Source: Helicobacter bizzozeronii CCUG 35545
GTDB taxonomy: Bacteria > Campylobacterota > Campylobacteria > Campylobacterales > Helicobacteraceae
Direction: 5' to 3'
DNA: 34,251 bases
Assembly (NCBI GenBank): GCA_000263275.1
Contig: CAGP01000090.1
Coordinates: 8,512-42,762, forward strand
A program made the position numbers and the translations under genes. The notes below the pieces were generated by a model that was not told the DNA's origin, did no database searches, and saw only the letters and a list, made by a program, of their open reading frames with translations. Below are positions 27,587 to 34,251 of the stretch, in pieces (positions within the stretch are counted from its first letter, which is position 1; each line of letters starts with the position of its first letter).

Positions 27587-27592
27587 TATGAT
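27587..27592 (+). promoter_or_regulatory. -10 of the PAP2 gene, possibly also of fliFGH-dxs
   Basis: TATGAT at 27587-27592 in the context TTTTGGTTATGATAG lies 33 bases before the PAP2 ATG and is preceded by T-rich stretches. Transcription would start near 27599. It is divergent from the nap promoter 64 bases away. Confidence 0.45.
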
Positions 27593-27624
27593 AGCCTTTT
27601 GATGATGACTACAAGGAGGATAAG

Positions 27625-28325
27625 ATGGGCTACCAAGAGATAGCAGGGGGTGTAGGCATACCCAAGTGGAATAGGTTTCTATGGATGTTGGGGGGGGGGT
27701 TTATTCTTGCTATTGGCTTTAGAGGCGGTGTGTGTCAAGCAAAATAGCCTATGGGTGCAACATTTAGATGCCTTTTTTATTGAGTTGGTGCGATCCCACC
27801 CCCCCGTGCCCGCCTCTGTGCCAGAAGCTGGCCATGCCCCCTACTTCCAAGCCATCAAAGCCCTGACTTTTTTTTGCCCAATCTAAATTGGTGATCGCCC
27901 TTGCGTTACTCATAGCCCTTTTTTACGCATTCCAAAAGCGTTATGCCTTTGGGTTGTGGTTTGCACTCAGTGTCTTATCCGGTGAGATCGCCTTGAAGGG
28001 TTTTAAAGAGTGGATTGCGCGGGCGCGCCCACCCACCAATGGGGAGTTGTATTTAGCGCATGGGTTTAGTTACCCCAGTGGGCATGCCCTAGCAGCCAGC
28101 CTCTTTTATGGACTCTTGCTCTTGTTGGTGTCCTTGGGGAATTTGAATAACGCATTGAAATGGGGTTTGTGTAGTGTTTTATTTTTGTGGATTTGTTTGA
28201 TGGCATATACAAGGGTGTATCTAGGCGTGCATTACCCCACAGATGTTTTAGGGGGGGTTTTGATGGGGATGGCGTGGGCTTGTTGGTCTGTGGGGGTTTA
28301 TGTCAAATGGTTTAAGAAAATTTGA
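27625..28325 (+). CDS. PAP2-family membrane phosphatase with a G10 tract, two frame breaks
   Basis: The ATG at 27625 follows a strong AAGGAGGAT ribosome site. As written, the frame stops at 27745-27747 after 40 codons because of ten G's at 27690-27699. Nine G's let it continue, and removing one T from the 8-base run at 27868-27875 gives a 232-residue membrane protein. All three PAP2 motifs are present: K-x6-RP (KEWIARARP), PSGH, and R-x5-H-x3-D (RVYLGVHYPTD). Such enzymes remove phosphate from undecaprenyl diphosphate, phosphatidylglycerol phosphate or lipid A; LpxE-type activity is known in H. pylori, but the substrate here cannot be told. The ORF from 27888 alone would miss the first helices. 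Confidence 0.78.
27690..27699 (+). repeat. G10 tract, candidate phase-variation switch
   Basis: Ten consecutive G's lie inside codons 22-25 of the PAP2 gene. It is the only G/C run of this length in the window. Nine G's keep the gene open and ten close it after 40 codons. Slipped-strand change of poly-G tracts is a well-known on/off switch in Helicobacter surface genes. Confidence 0.6.
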
Positions 28326-28351
28326 TTTTTGATAGCTTTTTAGGATAGTGC

Positions 28352-30054
28352 GTGGATTTTAAGGGGTTGTTGCAACAGATTAACGATCTTTTTGCAAGAC
28401 TGAACAAGAAGCAAAAAATTACAATCATTACAGCCACGATCTTACTGGTGGCTTTCTTGGTTTTTTTTACTGATCTACCCCACTCGCGACAAGGGCGATC
28501 TCTCAGGGTATGGGGTGCTCTTTGAGGGCATGGACAATAGCGATAACGCGCTTATCTTGCAATATCTCCAACAAAAACACATCCCTTATAAGATTCCCAA
28601 AGAGGATACGATTTTAATCCCCAAAGAAAAAGTCTATGAAGAACGCATTGCCCTAGCCTCTCAGGGAATCCCCAAGACTAGCAAGGTGGGCTATGAAATC
28701 TTTGATGTGAAAGATTTTGGGGCGACCGACTTTGATCAAAATATCAAGTATATCCGTGCTATTGAGGGGGAACTAGGGCGCACGATCGAAAGCCTAACAC
28801 CCATTGACAAAGCCGATGTGCATATTGCCATCCCCAAAGATAGCGTATTTGTGAGTCGGGAGATTCCCCCTACCGCCTCCGTGATGCTCAAAATCAAGCC
28901 CAACATGCGTTTGTTACCCAAGCAGATTTTGGGGATTAAAAACTTAATTGCTGCCTCTGTGCCAAAATTAATGGTAGAAAATGTCAAACTCGTCAATGAA
29001 AATGGCGAGCCTTTGGGGGAAAATGACGAATTAGACACCACTAGAGAACTTGCCCAAGCCCAGTTGCATTACAAACAAAATTTTGAAAATATCCTAGAAA
29101 ATAAAATCGCCAATATTTTAGCCCCCATTGTGGGCGGGCGCGATAAGGTCGTGGCTAAAGTGAGCGCAGAGTTTGACTTTAGTCAAAAGAAAAGCACCAA
29201 AGAGACCTTTGATCCTAATAATGTCGTGCGCAGTGAGCAAACGATGGAGGAAAAAAGGGAGGGCTTCCCTAAAAAACAAGTGGGGGGGGTGCCCGGGGTG
29301 GTGAGCAATATTGGACCCGTGCAAGGTCTTAACGATCAAATGAAGGAGAAATACGAGAAATCCACGAACACGACCAACTACGAAGTGGGTAAGATGGTGA
29401 GCGAAATTAAGGGGGAATTTTGGGGTTTTAACCCGCTTGAATGCGGCAGTGGTGGTGGATGGGCGTTATAAAAAAGTGGATAAAAACGGGACGGAAACCA
29501 TTGAATACATCCCCTTAAGCCCTGAAGAGATGGATAAGATCAACGCCTTAGTCAAACAAGCCATCGGTTACAACCAAGCTAGGGGCGATGCGGTGGCGGT
29601 GAGCAATTTTGAGTTTAACGCCAAAGCGGCGAAGTATGTGCCTATGACGGCTTATGAAAAGGTCGTTGCCACCACAGAAAAGATTTTAGGTCCTTTCTCT
29701 TCCTTGCTCAAATACTTGATCGTGGGCTTGATCTTGTTTATCTTTTACAAAAAAGTTATTACACCCTTTAGCCAGCGCATGTTAGAAATCCATCCTGATG
29801 AGGAAGAAAAGGTGCAATCTCTCTTTGCCATTGATGAGGCTGATGATGAGGAGATCGATAAGTTTGGTGAAATGCGTAAAAAAGTGGAAGATCAACTGGG
29901 CTTGAGCGCGAGTTTTAACGAAGAAGATGTCAAGTATGATATTATGCTAGAAAGGGTTAAGCATTCAATCAAAGAGAGACCTGAGGAGATCGCCTCCTTA
30001 TTTAAGTTACTCATCAAAGATGAGGTTGCCGTAACCAACACAAAAGGAAGCTAA
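28352..30054 (+). CDS. fliF: FliF, flagellar MS-ring protein, two frame breaks
   Basis: It forms the ring in the inner membrane on which the rotor and export gate assemble. A GTG at 28352 with AGGA upstream starts MDFKGLLQQINDLFARLNKK. The first membrane helix breaks at the 8-base run 28461-28468; seven bases give TILLVAFLVFLLIYPTRD. The second break is at the four T's of 29418-29421; three give GEFGVLTRLNAAVVVDGRY. The repaired length is 566 residues, about the H. pylori size. KYIRAIEGELGRTI and DKADVHIAIPKDSVF are typical FliF blocks. The second helix (LLKYLIVGLILFIFYKKVI) precedes the acidic FliG-binding tail. Confidence 0.94.
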
Positions 30055-30057
30055 AAA

Positions 30058-31086
30058 GTGGCTAAACTAACTCCTAGACAGAAAACACAACTTGATGAAT
30101 ATACGATGTCTGAAAAGATCGCTATTTTGCTGATCCAAGTGGGCGAGGAGGCGACTGCTGGGATTTTAAGGCATTTGGATGTGGATTCCATCACGGAGAT
30201 CAGCAAGCAGATCGTCCAACTCAATGGCACGGACAAAGCTATTGGGGCGGCTGTCTTGGAGGAATTTTTTGCCATTTTGCAATCCAACCAGTATATCAAT
30301 AGTGGGGGGTTTGAATACGCTAAGGAACTCTTGATCAAGGCTTTAGGTCCTGAGCAAGCTAAGATCATCTTAGAGAAACTCAGCCGTAGCCTGCAAACCC
30401 AGAAGAATTTTTCTTACTTGGGGCGGATCAAACCCCAGCAACTTGCCGACTTTATTATCAACGAACACCCCCAAACCATTGCGTTGATTTTGGCGCACAT
30501 GGAATCGGCTAATGCTGCTGAAACCTTGAGTTTTTTCCCCGATGACATGAAAGCGGAGGTGAGTATCCGCATGGCAAGCCTTGGGGACATCTCACCCCAA
30601 ATTGTCAAACGCGTCTCCACGGTGCTAGAAAATAAATTGGAAGCCTTGACTAGCTATAAAGTTGAGGTGGGTGGCACGCGTGCGGTGGCTGAAATCTTTA
30701 ACCGCTTAGGGCAAAAAGCGGCTAAGACCACGCTAGCGCGCATTGAAAACATTGATGCCAAACTGGCTAATGACATTAAAGAGATGATGTTTACCTTTGA
30801 AGATATTAGCGGGTTGGATAACTTCGCCATCCGTGAAATCCTCAAAGTGGCGGATAAAAAAGACCTCACCTTGGCGCTTAAAACCTCCACAGAGGAGCTC
30901 AAAACCAAGTTTTTAAGCAACATGAGTAGCCGTGCTAGCGATCAATTCATCGAGGAGATGGCGTATTTGGGGGCGGTCAAAATTAAAGATGTGGAATCCG
31001 CCCAACGCAAAATCATTGAGATCGTGCAATCTCTAGCAGAAAAAGGTGTGATCCAAATGGGCGGAGAGGAAGATATAGTTGAATAA
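30058..31086 (+). CDS. fliG: FliG, flagellar motor switch protein
   Basis: 342 residues from a GTG at 30058, three bases after fliF, with AGGAAG upstream. The N-terminal domain binds FliF; the middle domain has EHPQTIAL (about residues 138-145); the C-terminal domain carries the charged torque-generating helix around FTFEDISGLDNFAIREIL, where it meets the MotA stator. Intact and of normal length. It overlaps the start of fliH by eight bases. Confidence 0.96.
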   Translation: MAKLTPRQKTQLDEYTMSEKIAILLIQVGEEATAGILRHLDVDSITEISKQIVQLNGTDKAIGAAVLEEFFAILQSNQYINSGGFEYAKELLIKALGPEQAKIILEKLSRSLQTQKNFSYLGRIKPQQLADFIINEHPQTIALILAHMESANAAETLSFFPDDMKAEVSIRMASLGDISPQIVKRVSTVLENKLEALTSYKVEVGGTRAVAEIFNRLGQKAAKTTLARIENIDAKLANDIKEMMFTFEDISGLDNFAIREILKVADKKDLTLALKTSTEELKTKFLSNMSSRASDQFIEEMAYLGAVKIKDVESAQRKIIEIVQSLAEKGVIQMGGEEDIVE

Positions 31087-31871
31087 TTTAAGCGATGAGA
31101 ATTTAATTGCCAAAGAAGAGCTCTCCAAACACAGCATTAAAAAATACGAGTTCAAATCCATCGCCGATTTTCCTTTAGAAAAGCCCCCCGAAAAAGAAGA
31201 ATCTAATCAAAACAGCACACCCCCACCACCCCCAGAGCCCCCCACGCGCTCCATCCAGCTAGAAAACGATCTTATCGAGTGCTTGCTCAAAAAAAACCGA
31301 TGAACTCTCCGGGCAACTTGCCAAACTCCAAATGCAATTTGAAAAGAGCCAAGAGGAGAGCCAAACCCTCTTACAACAAGCTAGAGAGGATAGCTACAAG
31401 ATTGGCTTTAGTGAGGGCGAGCAAAAGGCAAGGGGCGATCTGAGTGCCAGCATTGATGAGGAAAAAAGGCATCTTTTGCAGTCTTTAACCTCCATCGATC
31501 AGACCATGCAACAATCCCAAAGCCATTTAGAAACTTTAGAGAAGGAACTCAGCGCAATCGCCGTTGAGATTGCTAAAGAAGTCATTGTTAAAGAAGTGGA
31601 GCAAAAAAGCCAAGAGGTGGCTTTGGCTTTGGCTAAAGAGCTTTTAAAAAACATCATGGATGCCACGGATATTTGCGTGAAAGTCAATACCCTAGATTAC
31701 CCCTTTTTATCCCAAAATCTCAAAGATCTACCCAAAATCAAACTAGAACCCAGCGATGCGATCGCTAAGGGCGGGGTGCTTATCAGCAGTTCTCAAGGCA
31801 ATATTGATGGGAATTTGATGGCGCGTTATAAAAATTTAAAAGAAAGCGTGCTAGACAATTTAAAGGTTTGA
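31079..31871 (+). CDS. fliH: FliH, flagellar export ATPase regulator, one frameshift
   Basis: The TTG at 31079 lies inside the end of fliG, with GGAGAGG upstream. The N-terminal 74 residues include a proline run (TPPPPPEPPTRS). The 8-base run at 31289-31296 must be seven, giving LLKKTDELSGQLAKLQMQFE and a 263-residue protein. The centre is helical with glutamine- and glutamate-rich segments that should form a coiled coil, and the C-terminal third (EIAKEVIVKEVEQKSQEVALALAKELLKN) is the FliH/HrpE domain that binds FliI. ATG starts at 31332 and elsewhere in the second frame are internal. Confidence 0.9.
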
Positions 31872-31872
31872 T

Positions 31873-33711
31873 ATGGAATGTGTTCTCAAAGATTTAGAAG
31901 TCTATGGGCTAGAGAGTGCACAACTTGAAAAGGTTTGCGTGCTTTTAAGGGAGCGCATTTTAGAGGTGGTTAGCCATAATGGTGGGCATTTGAGTTCTTC
32001 TTTGGGGGCAATTGAGCTCATTGTGGGCATGCACAATGTCTTTGACAAAGACAAACACCCCTTTATCTTTGATACCAGCCACCAAGCCTACGCCCATAAA
32101 CTTTTAACAGGGCGTTTTGAGGCATTTAGCACGCTACGCCAAATGGGCGGGCTTAGCGGGTTTGTGCGCCCTAGCGAATCGCCCTATGACTATTTTATCG
32201 CCGGGCATAGCTCCACGGCGATCTCTGTGGGCGTGGGCGTGGCTAAGGCTTATGCGCTCAAGGGTATTGATGATGTGCCCGTAGTGATGGTGGGCGATGG
32301 GAGTTTGAGTGCGGGGCTAGCTTATGAAGCCCTAGATGAGCTAGGCGATCGCAAATACCCCTTAGTGATTGTGTTAAACGACAATGAAATGAGCATTGCC
32401 AAACCCATAGGGGCGATCAGCAATGCGCTATCCCATTTGATGGCGCGCCCGCTCTACCAGTCTTTACGGGAGAAAATCAAAAACATTTTAAAGTCCATGC
32501 CTGAGGGGGTGAATTATTTAGCCAACCGCTTTGAGGAGTCCTTTAAGCTGATTACCCCGGGGATTTTATTTGAGGAATTAGGCATTAGCTATTTAGGACC
32601 CATTGATGGGCATAATTTGGAGGCAATCACCCAAGCCTTCCAAATTGCCAAAGAAACCAAAGGGCCTTTACTCATCCACGCCCAAACCACCAAGGGCAAG
32701 GGCTATAAAATCGCCGAGGGGAAATATGAAAAATGGCATGGCGTGGGGCCCTTTGATCTCAAAACCGGGCAGAGTCTTAAAAGCGCGCCTAAGCCCTTGA
32801 GCCCGACACAGGTTTATTCAGACACCCTCTTTGAATTAGCCAGCCTTGATGATAAGATCGTGGGGGTTACAGCAGCTATGCCCGGGGGCACCGGGCTTGG
32901 CAAACTCATCGATGCCTACCCTCAGAGGTTTTGGGATGTTGCCATCGCCGAACAACACGCCGTAACTTCTATGGCAGCCCTTGCCAAAGAGGGTTTTAAA
33001 CCCTTTGTGAGTATTTACTCCACTTTTTTACAAAGAGCCTTTGATCAGATCGTGCATGATGTGGGGATCATGTCCTTGCCCGTGAAATTTGCCATCGATC
33101 GGGCAGGGATTGTGGGTGAGGATGGGGAAACCCACCAAGGGTTGCTAGACATCGCTTACTTGCGCCCCATCCCCCACATGGTCTTACTAGCCCCTAGGGA
33201 TAACGCCACTTTAAAGCAAGCGATTTATTTTGCTAACCAATACAATCAAGGTCCCTGCGCTTTTCGCTACCCTAGAGGGGCGTTTTTGCTCCCCGATGGG
33301 GTGTTTGGGGCTAAACCCTACACCTTAGGCAAGTGTGAGTGGCTTCAAGAGGGGGGTAAAATCTTATTAGTGGGCTATGGCAATGGCGTGGGGCGGGCGT
33401 ATGCGGCTTTGAAATTATTAGAGGCAGAGGGCTTAAAGGTGGGTTTGTTGGATTTGTGCTTTTTAAAGCCCCTAGATAGCGCCCTTAAAGAAATTTTGCC
33501 CCGTTACTCTAAAATCTATGTCTTTAGCGATTCGTATTTGATGGGGGGTGTGGGGAGTGCGTTATTGGAGTTTTTGGGCGGGGGGGTGTGTTTGAAGAGT
33601 TTTGAAGTGGGCGACTTGTATGTCTTGCATGGCGATACCGCCCTAGTGGAACACTCCTTAAAAATCGATCCACAAAGCCTAGCCCAAGAGATTTTAAAGG
33701 ATAACCCATAG
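31873..33711 (+). CDS. dxs: 1-deoxy-D-xylulose-5-phosphate synthase
   Basis: 612 residues from an ATG one base after the fliH stop, with AAAGG upstream. It condenses pyruvate and glyceraldehyde 3-phosphate using thiamine diphosphate, the first step of the MEP isoprenoid route, which feeds the prenyl synthase at 18513-19407. The thiamine diphosphate site is GDGSLSAGLAYEALDELG with the following NDNEMSI. The catalytic glutamate is in AIAEQHAVTSMAALA. GIVGEDGETHQGLLDIAYL is the transketolase pyrimidine-domain signature. The gene is complete and uninterrupted, and follows fliH as in H. pylori HP0353-HP0354. Confidence 0.96.
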   Translation: MECVLKDLEVYGLESAQLEKVCVLLRERILEVVSHNGGHLSSSLGAIELIVGMHNVFDKDKHPFIFDTSHQAYAHKLLTGRFEAFSTLRQMGGLSGFVRPSESPYDYFIAGHSSTAISVGVGVAKAYALKGIDDVPVVMVGDGSLSAGLAYEALDELGDRKYPLVIVLNDNEMSIAKPIGAISNALSHLMARPLYQSLREKIKNILKSMPEGVNYLANRFEESFKLITPGILFEELGISYLGPIDGHNLEAITQAFQIAKETKGPLLIHAQTTKGKGYKIAEGKYEKWHGVGPFDLKTGQSLKSAPKPLSPTQVYSDTLFELASLDDKIVGVTAAMPGGTGLGKLIDAYPQRFWDVAIAEQHAVTSMAALAKEGFKPFVSIYSTFLQRAFDQIVHDVGIMSLPVKFAIDRAGIVGEDGETHQGLLDIAYLRPIPHMVLLAPRDNATLKQAIYFANQYNQGPCAFRYPRGAFLLPDGVFGAKPYTLGKCEWLQEGGKILLVGYGNGVGRAYAALKLLEAEGLKVGLLDLCFLKPLDSALKEILPRYSKIYVFSDSYLMGGVGSALLEFLGGGVCLKSFEVGDLYVLHGDTALVEHSLKIDPQSLAQEILKDNP

Positions 33712-33721
33712 CTTATTTTGC

Positions 33722-33727
33722 TAAGAT
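33722..33727 (+). promoter_or_regulatory. Putative extended -10 for gatA
   Basis: TGCTAAGAT at 33719-33727 is an extended -10 (TAAGAT) in the 39-base gap after dxs. It would start transcription about 17 bases before the gatA ATG, just before AGGAG. A weaker TAAAAT lies at 33732-33737. Confidence 0.35.
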
Positions 33728-33750
33728 CAAATAAAATTCTAGGAGATTTG

Positions 33751-34251
33751 ATGCTCACCCTCAAACAGGCCATGTCTTTATCCGCCTCTGAATTAGACAC
33801 ACTTAAAGCCACGATCGCCCAAAAGGTCGCAGAAAAACCCGAACTCAATGCCTATATTGGCACACTAGATGCCCCCAGCGCTCCGGGTGTGCCTATTTTG
33901 ATTAAGGATAATATCAGCGTCAAGGGTTGGGAGATCACTTGTGCAAGCCAGATTTTACAAGGTTATATTGCGCCCTACCATGCTGGAGTCATTGACAAAT
34001 TACATGCAAATGGCATGTGTGCCTTTGGGCGCGCTAATATGGACGAATTTGCTATGGGGAGCACCAGCGAGTCGAGTTGTTATGGGGGGGTGAAAAACCC
34101 TAGGGATTTAAGCCGTGTGGCTGGGGGGAGCTCGGGGGGGTGTGCTAGCGCAGTAGCAGGTGGGATCGCCATTGCTGCACTGGGGAGTGATACGGGGGGC
34201 TCGATTCGCCAGCCTGCTAGTTATTGTGGGTGCGTGGGGCTCAAGCCCACC
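33751..34251 (+). CDS. gatA: GatA, amidotransferase subunit A of the Asp/Glu-tRNA amidotransferase (3' end outside window)
   Basis: The ATG at 33751 follows AGGAG and the frame is open to the last base (167 codons). It transfers ammonia to misacylated Glu-tRNA(Gln) or Asp-tRNA(Asn), needed because Epsilonproteobacteria lack direct charging of these tRNAs. The amidase catalytic triad is visible: lysine in PILIKDNI, and the two serines in [14 protein letters not shown] and [29 protein letters not shown] is also characteristic. In H. pylori gatA (HP0830) is not next to dxs, so a synteny break lies in the 33712-33750 gap. Confidence 0.95.
   Translation, partial: MLTLKQAMSLSASELDTLKATIAQKVAEKPELNAYIGTLDAPSAPGVPILIKDNISVKGWEITCASQILQGYIAPYHAGVIDKLHANGMCAFGRANMDEFAMGSTSESSCYGGVKNPRDLSRVAGGSSGGCASAVAGGIAIAALGSDTGGSIRQPASYCGCVGLKPT

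Overview
The window looks like chromosomal DNA of a non-pylori, probably gastric, Helicobacter. Its gene blocks match H. pylori order: HP1325 to HP1329 (fumC, crdA, crdB, efflux adaptor, efflux pump), HP0237 to HP0246 (hemC, fxsA-like, proS, hemA, prenyl synthase, HP0241, HP0242, HP-NAP, flgS, HP0245, flgI) and HP0351 to HP0354 (fliF, fliG, fliH, dxs). The periplasmic nitrate reductase genes between the second and third blocks are absent from H. pylori but very close to Campylobacter NapA. Genes are dense and mostly overlap by 1-4 bases. These assignments come from recalled families and gene order; no search was run.

Layout: (1) 1-633, the tail of a secreted-type protein. (2) 634-1065, a tandem duplication carrying two tiny hydrophobic peptide ORFs with hairpin-masked ribosome sites; the second copy also has a three-armed palindromic structure. 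(3) 1066-4880 (-), a large type IIG restriction-modification enzyme. (4) 4881-5672, a decayed IS605-type tnpB element. (5) 5673-11285 (-), a copper efflux operon crdA-crdB-adaptor-RND pump. (6) 11397-14139 (+), fumC followed by a coupled type II methyltransferase and HNH endonuclease. (7) 14159-23027 (-), haem synthesis, tRNA charging, prenyl synthesis, HP-NAP and flagellar genes. (8) 23118-27488 (-), napAGH. (9) 27625-34251 (+), a PAP2 phosphatase with a G10 tract, fliFGH, dxs and the start of gatA.

The most pervasive feature is that about 24 single-base indels, nearly all an extra base in a homopolymer of 6 or more, split genes that must work (proS, fumC, ispA-type synthase, fliF, flgI, napA). 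Removing one base from each run restores full-length proteins with sensible lengths and neat stop/start overlaps. I therefore annotate whole repaired genes and give the break positions. The simplest reading is systematic sequencing over-calling; phase variation is plausible only for the G10 tract.

The best candidate for something undescribed is the duplicated small-peptide locus at 640-1062. It resembles an Ibs-like type I toxin family, with conserved Shine-Dalgarno hairpins and a cloverleaf-like insertion in one copy, and it sits beside a restriction-modification gene and 4 kb from a transposon relic.
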